From contig JANCRA010000007.1 in assembly GCA_024362935.1 (NCBI GenBank), forward strand, positions 11,162,503-11,226,502: DNA of 64,000 nucleotides, written 5' to 3'. The stretch is from Setophaga petechia. Taxonomy: Eukaryota; Chordata; Aves; Passeriformes; Parulidae. Of the stretch, positions 1 through 14,000 are shown one piece after another; position 1 is the stretch's first letter; each line of letters opens with the position of its first letter. A program made the translations under genes and the position numbers. The notes under the pieces were generated by a model. That model did not search any database. It had not been told where the DNA came from and saw only the letters and a program-made list of their open reading frames with translations.

Positions 1-3000
1 TGTATTATATTTCAGAAGTAATATAATGTATTATTAATTTTCTTTGAAAATAAATTTGGAAATCTATTCCTACATTTCTGGCCGGGGAAACTGATTGATA
101 CTTTCTTCTGTGTCAGAATTCTTAATGTCAAATGGTTGCTTTAGGAAAACACTTTTAAGAAGTGCAGGTAAAAAGAACATTAAACACTCATGGCTGAGTA
201 GTCTTTATTTACACAGGAATGATTGTTTGTACTCCCCTTCAAAGAAGCAAAGCATCTAAGTGCAGCGTACCTCTGAATAATTTTTTTTTTTAAATAGCCC
301 ATACTTTTAATGCTGGCCTGATTTGTTTTATTGGATTTCAACTGGAAATAGAGATAATATATAGGACTTGAGCAAATGTCTGTGTTCTCTTGATACTGTA
401 ATACTGTTTAAAAAACAAATCTTTTACTGTCCACTAACACATATTATAACATGATTTTGATTGTGAATCAACTTAGTGAATTTGTATCAATATTTCCACT
501 TTGTTTCAAGGCCAAACTCTGTTTTGTTTACAAGAAATACTTAAAAAAACAGAAATGGAAAGTATAATAAAGATAAAATAAACAATGACCAAAAAAAAAA
601 GATGTTTCCCATTTGAAATTAGTACTTTTAGAAATGTGGTGTTCTAGGAGTTACTGTATTACCAGTCATGGTTGCTAAGGACCACAGACATCACCTCAGT
701 ACCAGAACATAATTTATTTATAATCAGCTTATCACTATTTAATAAGGCAAGGTAATGATAAATCTAATATGTTTTATCCATGGATGAGGAGAGTAACATT
801 TAGATCTGGTGTGGAAGCAGGTGCTCTAACTTGAAGGGTATTATTCCAAAAGTTCCTTAAGCCTGCTGGACCTCACTAGGAATATCCTTCCACTCATACG
901 TGCCTCCTGCTTTTTGGAATGAGCAGAAAAAGAGTTAAGGAAGAGAAACTGAATGGCAAGAAACTGCCGTGTCCAGTATTGGCACAAAGTGAAATTAACT
1001 GGAAAGGGAGCAGGAGACAACTGCAGGCTCATTTCCAGCACAGTGTGTCTGACCCGTAATTAACTGCTGTGTGGTGGCACTGGGTTTGTGCAGGTGCTGC
1101 ACACACCCCCTGCCCACGTGGAGCTGGCACAGCCTGTACCAGGACTCTCCTGGCATCCCCAGGAGGTGCATCTGGGAGCACTCTGATGAGGAGGAAGGGC
1201 TGGGAACTCTGCTGCCAGGTGAGGGAAAGAGATACTGCTTTGGGAATGGCACCCAGGGGAATAACAGAGCAAGCAGCTTTCTGGGACATGTGCTGGAACC
1301 TCCTGTGCGTGCTCTGCAGCTGTTTCACATCTGAGACTTGGTTAATGACACTGGCACTATGCTCAGACACACCCGCAGCCATTCATGGAGGGGCTTTTTA
1401 CACCAGCTCTCAGGATGAATTAAATACTGATCAGGGGTATTATTCCTGAAGGAGGACAATTAAAAAAAACAAATGAAAACAAAACAGTGCAGACCTTTGG
1501 GTTGTGCCCATTCTTGTTTCCTTTGCTTATATATAATTGTTCAAACGACTATAGCTGGAGAGATCGCATCAGTTGCATTAGTCCCTTTTTTGGTAATTCA
1601 GGCCCTAAATATATTCTGGGCTGCACCCTGAAAACAAAGGGAGTGAATGTTTTTAATGAATTTCACATGCAATGTAGGTATTATATGGATGATATATAAG
1701 CAAAAACAAGAAAAGACTGAATTAAAATGGGTTTGGTGAGAAAACAGTAATATTTGCCAGTTCCACAATAGAGATTCTTGGTATTTTGAAAACTAACTGG
1801 CAGCAGCAGTGACATGTAACGAAATGCCTGGTGTATTCCCATAATATTTTTTGAAATACAGATAAACATACCAATTTTAGGCCAGAATTACACGTTTCTG
1901 CCCCTGCTCACAGGGCTTTCAAAGGAGAACTGAGGTTGAATTAAAGTGCATACGTTGTGTGCAACAGGTGAGGTATTAAACTCGAAGGGATATTAAATCT
2001 AAACCATGTGAGACTTGGCTTTTAGTTAATTACAAACTGATCCATGCTTCTGTGTGTGACATCAGACTGCTGCTGTTTTCAATAGACTGAGACTTAGAAC
2101 TATAATTGCAGAACCTTAATTACATTCTCCTATAATTAACTTTCCCAGAACCACAGTTCCTCCAAAGAAATATATCAGTGTTTTTATCTGAAAAATTATT
2201 GTCTGAATAAATTAATTCATGTGCATGTGTTTCAAAGTGCAGATCTCTCTCCACCCTCTTCCTAAAACCAAGCAACAAAAGTGAACATTTATAAATATTT
2301 AACAGTAATTATGTTATAGAGTGTGTAAGAGTCTAAATTAAAGAATGAGAGTGATAGAAGCACAATAATTTCACTGCCCCCTTTAAGAAGAGATATCAAA
2401 GAGACACAGAAGGGACTGAAACTTTAAATATGAAATGGATTTTACTTAGCATAGTCCCAGCAGCTTTGCTGTGAGCCCTGTGGCTGAAGGTGTGCAGTGT
2501 ACAAGCCTGACAACAGGGTCCACTGAGATGGATGGGGATCATTCCAGGGGCTCTGCCAGGCTCTGGGGCAGCCCTACACTGAACACACACACCCCACCTT
2601 CTGCAGGCCTGACTGCACTTCAGCCAGGCTGCTGGTGGATGGAGTTCAGGATGCTCACAGAATCAGGGAGACAAACCACTTTGATTTGTGCATCCCAACA
2701 GGGAAAGATGGAGGTGGAAAAGGAGAAGAAAGGAAGTAGTGTAATTTCTGCAGGGGACAAGGGAACTTTTCGTTTGGGCTGGAAATCTGATGAGAACACC
2801 AACACTGTGAAACCAGCAGATATTTAGAGGGTAAACATCCATTGTGCACAAAATATAGATGAAGTGCTTAAGTGGATTGAGGCCAGAAGGGGTCACAGTC
2901 TGGTCCCAAGATCAAATTTTGCAGAACTGCAAATTCAAAATACAGGCCAGTACAAGCTGATACTTGTAAGGTCACACACAGATTTCCTAGACAAGAGTAA

Positions 3001-3728
3001 ATACAATTACCCACAGCTTCTACCTCACTCCTCAGCCTGGAAGGAGGCTATGGCACCTCCCTGAGCCTGCATCACACGATGCTGCCACTGGAGAGGGAAG
3101 GCTGCCTGCTGCTCCTTTCTGCAAGGGTGGCAATTGCAGTAGGAAATTCTCACCAGGAATTATATGCACATACCACACAAATGAACAATAATATATTTAC
3201 TCCAAGAGGCAATAAACAATTTTTTTTCCTCAGAAGCAAACAATTACAATGACACAAGTGTGAGTCAAACTTGTTTAAAAGGAGTCACCAGACACCCAAT
3301 CCCACAAGTTTCACCTCTAAGTCAGAGTGAAGAGTTTCATTGTGACTTACAGGTGAAAGTGGGTGGGTTTTGTATTCCATTCCAGATATCACTCCTATTT
3401 TCATATAAAATATGCTTTTAATATTCTGGAAAGTCTTTGGAAATCTATAGGGATATGTAAATATTATGCAAAGTATCTCAGCAATTGCAAAAGACTTCAA
3501 AGGCAGCTGCATGTTCTCAGGAGCACTTCTGAAACCCAGACCTTATGTACAGCTCAGTTCAGTGCTCTAATAAACTGAATTGAAAAAGGAAAGGAAAAGC
3601 AGCATATTCTTTGTGCATTTTTGAAGACAAACCTGTATGAAGCTATCTAGAGAAAACCAACTCTGCAATGTGCATTATTTTCTTTTCAAAGCCCCTAAGT
3701 GGCTCACTTCAGGCATGGCTTCACTCAC
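1..3728 (-). other. NRG3: NRG3 intron downstream of the 171-nt exon (incomplete)
   Basis: This stretch holds no recognisable coding exon on either strand. I looked for the expected next NRG3 exons (the optional 24-codon exon and the tail beginning YSSSG) and saw neither. Most is AT-rich. Two GC-richer patches (about 1066-1330 and 2440-2660) contain short overlapping ORFs in several frames, which is what GC-rich noncoding DNA gives by chance. I could not assign either patch to a repeat family. Confidence 0.7.
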
Positions 3729-3899
3729 CCGTGACAAGGTATGGTGTCCTGGTCGGTGATCCTGGACTCCTGGAGCTGTTGATATGCTGGTCCTGCAATC
3801 CCATTGAACCTACCCCGAGGCAAGGGAGGAGTCCTCCGAAAGGCATTTCTGTGCAGCATCCCACTTCTCTGTCCTGGGCTGCAGCATGAAGAGAGACTT
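3729..3899 (-). CDS. NRG3: NRG3 cytoplasmic tail exon (171 nt)
   Basis: The exon encodes SLSSCCSPGQRSGMLHRN, then AFRRTPPLPRGRFNGIAGP, AYQQLQESR and ITDQDTIPCH. It is very close to human NRG3 (SLSSCCSPGQRSG is identical, and AYQQLEESR and DQDTIPC are conserved). The first base A completes the Arg codon of the previous exon. The exon ends GG before the donor GTGAGT, leaving phase 2 with a Gly codon open. In human NRG3 an optional 24-codon segment follows this point in some isoforms. I did not find that exon or the constitutive next one below 3729. Features worth noting are a Cys pair (possible palmitoylation) and an R-x-x-P-x-x-P pattern in RRTPPLP. The acceptor tract is modest (TTGGTGTTGTTCGTAG). 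Confidence 0.96.
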
Positions 3900-6800
3900 C
3901 TACGAACAACACCAAGAGTACAGTAAAAATTATCACACCAAAAGCATAAAATTCTGCAAAATAAAGGTTCAGGATTAATAATGCATGGATTACTGTTCTT
4001 ATAAACTTTGCTGTGGCAGTCTATGATGTCAGTAGAAATTCTCTATGGAAATATAATAGTACAATCCACCATTAGCTGCTGCTTATGCCATTATTTAATA
4101 CATCACCTCATTTCTAGGAATGAAAATAATTGGCCACTATATGAAATGTTTTCTCGCACTTGATGAAGGATGCTTCTCCTTTCCATGCTGCATATCATAA
4201 TCCTGCTATAGAGAGTTGAGTCCTCAGACAGCATAAACAAACAATACAGCTCTCTCATACCCACAGCTGAATTCCAAATGAGATCCTAAACTGAAAGCCC
4301 AATATATTATCTATCATCCTGTGAGGTGCTGCTTCCTGATACAAAACCATTAAACTGAGAAAAAGTGTAAGTGAAGAATATAAGCAAAGCTGATGAACTG
4401 CAGATTGAAGAAGCTAAGACAAGTTTTCTCCACCTTGAACATATTTCTATATTATTTTATTCCTGTTATATATACAGATTGCTTTGTTGTTTATATGCAT
4501 TGATACCATGCTGTTTCTTTGTATGATATAATAGAAACTTGAACTTGATAAAAACAAGCCATAGTTTTCTACTTATTTTAGAAAATTGGTTTAGTAAATG
4601 TCTGGTGTTTTGGAAGGAGAATGGATTTTTTTTTCATTTCACACTGGAATGAAAAAGTATCTAGAATCCACAGATTTGCTATATAAACCATACATTTGCT
4701 AATGCAAAAATATGGGAACACAGAACTAAGGCAAGGCATAACCCATTTTTACTGCTAACAGGTCTCAGTACTGCATGGCGTGACTGAATATTCATTTTTC
4801 AGCTACTCTATTTCTCTTGGCATCTTCTGGGTCTCAGAAATGCATGTGTTACCTCATATTCTCTTACATCTTTAATGATAACTTAACATAGGTTTTGTAG
4901 ATGCCTTTTACGAGTCATTATTTTTGGCTGTGTGAATAATTCCAAGTTGTGACAGAATTCAGCAATGCAAAAGACTTTTGATAAGTTTGCTTCTTTTCTT
5001 CCTATTATAACGTGACTTAAAAGTAATCTGAATGTTTTTACCTAGTGGGAACTTTAATTACAGTTAGGGCCACATCTACTCCCAGAGCAATTCTTTCTTG
5101 GAACAAGCATCTTGGACAAATTTTCTTTGAGTGCACATTTCCATTAAAATGAACATTTTCTGCCCAAAATTAAAAGAAGAAATGAATTCAGCACTCTCTA
5201 TCCTACTGCTCAGACTAGCAGTGTTCCACTGCAGCCTACCCTCTGTTTTCTTCCACACCTTTACTTTCCTAGTGCTTTCTATTAAAAAGACCAACAACCC
5301 ATAGCAATAACATTCCCTCCAGGATTTTTCATGTTTGCTGAAAAAGATTTCTCCTTTGCTATTAAGGAGGCTGTGAAAAACCCTTTTTAAAAGCCTGAAA
5401 TACTGGCCTCTCAGTTCTGAAGGCTGAGTTTGAGTTGCAAGTTACAGTTCCTACTCTGTAAAATAACACTACCCCATCACAAAATAATTGACAATTACTG
5501 CTCGGGAGAGCCTGAGATTAATACAGCAGGGTATCTCAAAAGATGCAGGTGAATTAACAATTTGTACTGGATAATGAATTTTTGGGGTTTTTATTGATCT
5601 GAGCATAGTCATAAATGGAATCCAAAAGTAAAAAAAAAACAAACTTCAGATTGGTTACGAATCTTTAAAGTTAGAAAATCTTATTGTTTAATTTGTGGTT
5701 GGTTTGATGCCTTTGAGCATCTTCCTTGTTGGATGAGAGTGCATGAACTCCATATGCAAATTCACAAAAGCTCTATTTGTAATAGAGATAATTTCAACAC
5801 ATACAGCTAAACTTAAGGTAATGGGTATAAAGTGCAGAAATGTTGAGACCAAAGGGATCTGCCACAGTCCTGCAACCAACCACAGAACTTCCAGCCCTGA
5901 CACAGTCTAATTTGCTGCTAATGTGAGGTTCTTATACTTTCAACATTTCTGCCAGAAAGAAAAAAACAACACAAAACAAAACAAAACCAAAGGAAGAATG
6001 AACAAAAATCATTTGAGGTCATGGACAAGAAAAATTCATCAAAGATCAGGAAATACTTACAGACAGTGCAGCTGCAAGGTGCAGGATAACAGCTGTTTCT
6101 CCAGGCACCAAAAAACCCCTGAGAATTTCTGTTAAAATTCTAAGGAAAAGGATCTTCAGCAAAGCTTTTCCTTTTACACAAAACTGATATGAATATCAGC
6201 AATGAAAATGTAATGTCCCTCTCAGACTTCTCTATCGCTCATGTGAAAAATTCCTCCCTCTCAGGCAAACAATGGTTTTTGGATTTCTTCAGGGAATTTA
6301 TTTTCCTTTAGCCAACATTGTGGTTTCTTCCTCCCTGCACTCCAGTCTAACTGGGTAAAAGAAACCAGTCCACACAAGTGAGCCATTCAATAAAATAGAC
6401 CAATACATAAAGCTGTAGCAAATATGTCCTTAAAATCTATCAATCAATTATTCCAGAATAAAAAAAATCAGAATATGCATGAAGTGGTTCACAAGTGATG
6501 CATAAATAGGAAGAAGTGCAGTTCTGATGAATTAATGTTTTGAAAAAAGCAGTTCAACCATCCTAAGGTTAATGAAGAACTTGGGATTCATTCTTGCCAG
6601 TTGTTCTGTATGAGAATTTTCTATGGGTTGAGCAACTGAGTGAAAACAAAGTCTGATCCTACAGGTGGAGTATTCTCTTCTTGGGGCACATACACAACCC
6701 CAAGGGCAGTTACTCACGTTCATGAAGAGAAGACCAGCAGTGTCTTTGCAGTAACTCTGGGATCCTTCTGTACTACTTCTGAATTAATTACAAACCACCC

Positions 6801-9800
6801 AGTAAACACATACTCCAATGACTAAACCAGCTGCCAGGCAGTGTCCTCCGATACTCCCTCAGAGCCACCTTTTTAGGCTGTTAGACAATCTACTGCTAAC
6901 ATTTGTATGGAACAACTACTGAGACTTTCAGCTGATTTCAGTATTAATAAATACAGTCTACAGCTACAAATCTCCTCTTGGTTTCTGAAATGTGAGCATT
7001 ATTGATTCCTTCATAACATTCTTGTATTTGGAATAGTCTGTTTTGAGGTTACTCAGGGACTTGGGAACTTGATAAAAATCCTTCAATGCTACCTGTGTCA
7101 CCTGGTCACCATCCTGGTGATAGAACAAGAGGAAAAGGGAACAGAGTATTCAAGGTACATCAGATGCACTGAGTTTAATCATCAGCCATAACCTCATCAT
7201 ACTCTTCCTGTAGTGCACTGATCAACCTCCATCCTAAATTGATGATCATATCCAGGCTACTACTACAAAAAGTTGTTCTATATTGCAAACTCCAAGACTT
7301 CTTTTCAGTTTAAAATGAATTCTGATGAATATTCAGCAGGTATATGTGCCACCACACTCCTTCCTTTTAAATAGGTCTTTTACTTCTCGTTGTGCTTGCT
7401 CTCACGTATTCATAAGCAGCAGCCACACACCCTTTCCAGTCTCCTGAAGGCTGACATAAGACAGACTTGTAACACTTTCCATGGAACATGAATCATTCCT
7501 CATCTTGGCTTGGGAATGCAGTGTGAGTCCATTTTAGCCAGGTGAGATAACAGTGGTGCACTCTCACACTGTGCTGTGTTCCAGCTTTGTTCAGTGACCT
7601 TGGCACAAAAAGTCTGTCCCCAGTGTTGACTAATTCTTTGAGTGCTGCACTGGTCAATGTCCGACCTTCTCAACACCAGTCCTTAACATCTGCCTTTTAA
7701 GCACCTCTGTGCATGCACATTAGAGCTTTTCTGCCTCTCCCTGCTTTCTCCCCTTAAAGGCATTAGACACATGACAGCAGTGACTGAGCCTGTGTAGAGA
7801 TCTAACTCACCCCCACCAAACACAAATGCAACCATCAGTGCATACGTTGCAGTACCTGCTGTTGGTAAATCATTTTTGCCTGTTCTGTATCTACTGCAAG
7901 AATCTTCTTCCCCCACATTTATCCTAAAATCTTGACTATTAAAATTCAGCATAATTGGTTCCTACTTTGATAAATTCTTCATCTTCCTAAATATTTGACA
8001 CTTGCTAATCCATCATCTCATCTCACAGTTCCCATTTTTATAGATTTTGCTTCCAGACATGAAATTTTGTTCTTCCCAATTTTTTTTTTTTTGGATCAAG
8101 ATTAACTAAACCATCTTGAGAGCTTTGATTTCCACATTTTACTTCCACTTTGACTGTAGGAATGTCTATTTTCATACATTTGGTTCTGTTCATATTCAAA
8201 CTTTGTCCTCAAATAATCATCCCAACTTTGCAATAAAAAATGAAATCTATAAATTCATAAGGATTTCCCTAACTGCTTCAATTATTATCTCTGCCCCACC
8301 ATCTGCTTTGCTTTTTCTTTGGGAAAATAGCAGGTTCCGTACACCTTCTTCCCTTCAGGCTTCTTCTGCCTTTACATTCCTAGTTGCTTTAGTTTATCTA
8401 TACTTGCTCTTTGAAATTCAATAGCCTTATTTACAGAATAACTTTAATTTACTCTTTCCTCTACTGTAAACTGAATCGCTTATATCAGCAGCATAAAGAG
8501 TGAATCGCTTACCAAATTAAAAAAAAACTTTTCCATGTTTCTTGTAGTGTGAAAAGTTCATTAAAAATGAAAACACAAATTATTATTAATTTTAGGGTAA
8601 GTTTATCCTATTTTGGCTTTTTTGTAAGACAATACAACTGCTCCAGGCTGAAAGCCTCTGCATTTGGCTTTCATCATGGCATTCTCTGAAATGAATCCCT
8701 CTAAAATCAAGGATGACTGCATCCATGAATGAAAGTCAGGATGACTAATTACCAAGGAAACTGCTATTCAAAGGGATCACAACTCAACCCATAATTAACA
8801 AAACTCTAATTTATTTCTATCTAACAGAAAATAAGGCGTATGGGTTTCCTTCTTACCAAGATCAACAGATCATCCAAGACAAATTTTTGAGCACATTGTA
8901 TATGTTGCAGGAAGTTTACTGATTAAACACATTTGTGAATTTTGAATCCTGACAGTTCTAAGAGTTATTCTGCATATGCAAGCAGAAGATGTAACATTCT
9001 TCTATGGTAACGGCAGTGCACAATGCAGGCAAAATATTTTAGGAGATTAATAATAACACAGGCTAAATATTTTTTGAGATTAAATTTAAGTTTTCAACCT
9101 AATCTGTGCAGTAATTCTTTTTGTGTAGCTGAGGTTTGTTGAGACAGAAAGTTGGTATTATCCATAATCTGAGTGAAATAATTAGCCAGTCTCTGTCAGT
9201 CATATTTCAGCAATTCCAAATGATTCCCTACACTGACAGTCTTACTTCCAGGCCAAAATTTATTAGTTTCAGGACCTGGTAGCAGCCAGCTCCTGATTTT
9301 AAGAAATGATCACCCATCACCCTTGAAAATACCAGCAGAGAAAACAGGTCTGGATGTAGAGCTAAGTATTTCTGTAGCAAGCAGAAATAAAACAACAACA
9401 GAATTTAGAACAGTATAAAAGTGAGAACCTGAAGAGCTGATATACTTTTTCCAGGCTCAGTCAGGTTTGGAATGAAATGAAGACAAATTTGGTATAAAAT
9501 CCTCATTTGAACACATTTGACCATTTGTCCGCAGTGAAAACTATTTAGAAAATAAATTAGGAGCTCTTACATGGTACATAAATTAAAGGCAGACTGGTAA
9601 GTCTTAAATATTCAAGTCTGTTGACTTTTTATAAAACAAGGACCTTGTATAATAAATTTAAGCTTTAAAACTGCAAAACAATTCTTTATAAATTAACTAG
9701 TCATCCCACTTACAATAGTTCTGAAGCAAAGACACTTCTTGGATATTGCAATCACACTATTAAAAGGTAAGGGAATGATTTTTTTTTCTGAACTTCATTT

Positions 9801-10946
9801 TGTGACTAAATGGTGATAAAATTCTTCCCAGAACTTCTGTATAAAGCATTCTAGGAAACAGCCCCATAGTTCATCTATGCTTAATAAAATTATTAGGCAT
9901 GCTTTGAAAATTTCTGTGTAATAAGGAAAAATACCTAAGAAATGGATCTGACATGACAACTGGCATTATTTTTTTTCATGCCAAATTAAAGGCTTAAGTA
10001 AGGTAAAAGTAGATAGAACCCAAATATCCCTTTCTGGTTTACATGTGGCACTTTGCAGGTTAAGCAGATCACTTATTCAAATGAGAAAACACAGGGCTGG
10101 CTGGGAGACTGCACTGAAAATGCACCAAATACTACAGAAGCCAGATCATAACCTCATGCAATCCCAGACTTTTTCTAAAGTAATTAAAAAAGAAAATCCT
10201 TTTAATAAACATGTCTTCCACTCCAGATTATCTAGCTGAAAAAATTCCAAACTCATTTTTCGCAGCCTTTTTTTCTCTCTCTGTGCACTGGACCAGATGT
10301 TACCACTGTCATTCCACCAACATTATTGCTTGTACCAGACTCCAGTTTGGTTTCTAGTCCTGTAATGAAGCACCTGCAATCTTTCTCATCCAAAAACATG
10401 TTAGAAGCAGAATTCTAATCAGAATCTCATCCAGTGATGGGTGACATTCCTCTTTTTTTTTTTTTTCTCTGGGAAAAAACCATCCAAACTTTTTTAAGCC
10501 TCCTTTTCAAAGGCCATGGTGTTTTCATAAGTCATTATTCATTTCATGTGTCTTTTGTTTAAGGAAAAGCTAAAAAGGGCTGGAAGTTTGCAACCAAGTT
10601 TTTCTGCAGCAATGAGTCATTAACTTCATGAACACTGATAAGGAAAGTTTTTTTTAATGGTTCATCCACCTCCAGCTGTTCCACTGGCTGGGCTGTGCCT
10701 GCAGCTCGGATGGTGCTTGTAAATGCTTCCTGCAGGACTGGCATGACCCACAGAGGAAGGTAGTGAGCAACCCCATTACCTTTTATGTCTGCAGCTAAGA
10801 AAATGCTTGGACATCTGGTTAATAAGCTGGCTGAGGCTCTGCTGGGCACGGAGCAGCTCACCCAGAGCCAGCACAGCATAACCTTGCACACGGATCAGCA
10901 GCTCTGCAGCCTCCCAGGCAGCTCTCACAGACAGATGTTTGCTCAC
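3900..10946 (-). other. NRG3: NRG3 intron between the 128- and 171-nt exons
   Basis: About 7.05 kb of AT-rich sequence with minus-strand GTGAGC/GTAG borders. It holds homopolymer T runs (8080-8092 and 10453-10466) and an A/C-rich simple stretch near 5960-5995. A GC-richer segment (about 10640-10946) directly follows the upstream exon in the transcription direction and contains an unassigned minus-strand ORF (10559-10891), discussed as a finding. No transposable element is clear enough to name. Confidence 0.7.
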
Positions 10947-11074
10947 CTGTGGTGCTTGATGGGCTGGGTTCCTCTGTCAGGAGACAAGGCCTCTGGGAAA
11001 GACTGGGTGCCTGAAAAACTAGACTCCATAACTTTGTGCAGAATGGGCCCCGGGTGCCTGTCTGGCTTTGAATA
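10947..11074 (-). CDS. NRG3: NRG3 cytoplasmic tail exon (128 nt)
   Basis: The exon encodes YSKPDRHPGP, then HKVMESSFSGTQSFPE, SPDRGTQPIKHH and the first two bases of an Arg codon. The human counterpart starts YSKVERHP, has MESSF and QSFPE, and ends KHHR, so the identification is secure although the segment is among the less conserved of the five. The acceptor is TTCTCTCTGCTGCAG and the donor is GTGAGC. It starts in phase 0, continuing from the Asn codon of the previous exon, and leaves phase 2. If the donor were read through, the next in-frame codon is TGA, so intron retention would truncate the tail at once. The tail is cytoplasmic and rich in Ser, Pro and His, with no catalytic motif. Confidence 0.96.
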
Positions 11075-14000
11075 CTGCAGCAGAGAGAATAAAATTAATT
11101 AATACTCACAAGACAAAGTACATTGTTGATGCTATTCACTCTGAATTCATATCAGAGAGGGATAAGAAGTGCTCTAGTGCATTTTTAAATCAAAATTAGG
11201 CATTGCAAGGAACACATTCATTCAGTATTGTTTACACAGCAGAAAGGGCTAGTAACCATTACCCCCATTACGTTCTGCACATCAAAACACTGATATCAGC
11301 CTAAGCAGCAAAATTACAGACTGATCTGCCCACAGTGATGGGAAGAATGATCCCTTTGACTAGAAGTCTGTTTTTGTGGCTGTGTATGCAGAGACAGATC
11401 ACAAAACACATCTCAGAGGACAGTCAGCAACTTCTTGGGTCCTTTAGCGATTTCAGTCAAACACTGCATTCATCATCAGCATGTACAACTATGAAAACCA
11501 AACTGAAACAGCACTTGTGTCATCAGATAAGTAAGAAAAATATTTGAATCCCATCCACAGAGCCAGATATCTCTCTGAACCAGTCTGAAACTTTTGACCT
11601 GGGAGTATCTGTGCTAGTAAGAACAGTGTAACCATAATTCTTCTTGTGGCAGGTGTGGCCGTAGGGCAGTCTCTGGGCACAGAGTGAGACACAAAGGTCT
11701 GCAAAGCAGACACTAGACATGAAGGACAGATTTGTTCTTTTGCTTTGGAATTCAACTGCAATTTCAAAAAAAAACCAAACAAACAAGGTCTCTCAACCGG
11801 TATGGAGCCCATAAAGTTGAAGTATAGAAAAAGCTGCGCTAAAAATCTGCACTTTGGCTTACCAGAAGATTCCATATTGTTGGTGGTCACTGGGCAATAT
11901 CTCAGAGATATGAGAGGGTAACTCACATTTCCACTGAGGTGTGAAAAATAAAGCTCTTTCCAGACTTACATTTTACTTTGCATTACAAGGACCTGTGCTA
12001 AAACTAATAGGTGTGTTTTCCTTAATTTTTATTTTTAGTACTAGACACCTAGATATCCATGCTGTCTTTAAAATAAATTTGTATTGTGGCAGTGATTATA
12101 TGATGACATATTTTAGAAAGAAAATACAAATCAAAATATTAGAAAAAATCACAGTGATGAAAAATGTTTGTTATGATACAATAGCATAAAAATTCATGGA
12201 GAGGATAGTAAGCATTCTTTCAAAAGACAGTTCTTCATAATTATTAGTTTTGTCTAACAAAAGACCAGTAACTCATTAAAACAACAGACTGTTATTTTCT
12301 GACTCTCACTTATTCTTATCTACATTTCTGTAGACTTCAGCAAGATCAAAAAGGAAAGACATACAGGAATATTCCCTTTTAAAAACAGGTTACATGTACT
12401 TTTAGCCCAGCCAGTCACACACCTTATGACCAATTTCTATAGATAAAATAACAGCTCTTAAAATTTTTCTCCACTGCTCTTCTTCTTTCTGTTGAGTGAA
12501 ATACCCGTGTTTAACACAAAATCATTGTTTTTCTGCTTCTGAAGGCAAAGCTGTGAGTGGCAATATGCAAAAATGGTGCTGCATGCATGAAGTAAACACA
12601 ACTGAAATAATAAGAAGCAACATATTCCACTCCCATTACTTGCAGTTACCGTGATCTTAGATGTCACTTGTAAATGTTGTAGATAAAATATTCAGACAGA
12701 AATATGATTTTTAAGGTACTCGCATTGGTGAAGGTTTTAAACTTTAATAGTTCTCCTGCCAGCTGCAGAAATGAAACTGGCTTTGATTTCTGACCTGAAT
12801 AAATCAATTTGAGCTATGCAAAGAATGGCTTGCTAGTGCCAAGAAGCTATTTCTGTCCTTTTTTTGAGTTTGTTCATGGTACAAAACTGAAGGCCTGAAT
12901 GGCCCATAAGACCAAGAGTAAGAAGTAAATCATGAAGATAAGCTGTGCCTTTTGCTACATCCTTGTTTCAGGTGGATGTGGGCTGGAGCAGTGGTACACA
13001 GAAACTTTCCTCATCACAGCTGAGGAACACCAGCACACCAGAAGCTGCTCTGATGCTGATCAGAAAATTTTACTGAAGGTCCAGCACCCAGCACCACCCA
13101 GGCACAGCCTACAAAGGGAATTTTTTCCCCCTAACTGAACATTTTTCCCCTTTTCACATACACCACTTAATACACAGTCATAACATTCATTACAATGAAA
13201 ATGTAAATTAGTTTAAATTGAAGGTGTGAATATACAGGGAATTCTAACAATGTAACTGAACAGATCTGGATGCACCACGTTATTAATACATTTTAATATA
13301 TTTAAACACAGTTGGGTTTATTCTCCTTTAGCTTAGCTCCAAGTGCCACACCCACTCTCTAAGATCACCTCTGGAGGAAAACACCTTGGTACTCCTGTGA
13401 AGAGCTTACAGCAGCACCAGTTGGTGCCCCAGGAGGACAACATGGGATCACTGCCCAGGAGATCCCAGCAGGGCTCATCCTGCTGCTCTCACAGCTCACT
13501 TCTCACCTGGGCTGAGCTCCATGGAAGCCTCTGACCACTGTGAGCTGCTGAATGCTCAGCCATGAGGGAAAATAAGCTGTGAAACCCTTTCAAAGGCCTG
13601 TCCCAGTAGGTTGAAAGCATCACTGAAAGCTTATCTGTATCTGGGTTTTTAATGTTTTTTGTTTTTTTCTTGCCTTCTTGGTTAATTATCTGTTCTTGTT
13701 TGAGCGATTACTGAAAAACACTGAGGCATATGGCTAAATAAATTAAAGAATAATGACTGCTTTAAAAAAAATGGCAAATTTTCCATTTTTCATTGTTTCA
13801 TGGAGAAAATAATCTATTATATGCAATTACTCAACTGTCTGACAATAAAAATTCCATCCCCTGCTAGTTAATGCTAAGTGAATCTGTGAAGGCAGCCTGA
13901 GCCAGCAGACAAGAAATCAGCCTTTGTCACTGACCTGCTGCATTGCTGGGAGCACATAACTCCTCTGCTCCATGCCTTGAATTCCCTGCTCTGGAATGCA

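Noticed and set aside
3721..3936. 71-codon minus-strand ORF over the 171-nt NRG3 exon
   Set aside because: It is in the wrong frame. The real frame is set by the splice borders and the SLSSCCSPGQRSG homology.
10785..11102. 105-codon plus-strand ORF over the 128-nt NRG3 exon
   Set aside because: It lies antisense to a confirmed exon and has no homology; its length comes from the exon's GC content.
11489..11926. 145-codon minus-strand ORF
   Set aside because: It has no recognisable domain, no splice-site support and no start context. It is plausible as a chance ORF in this much sequence.
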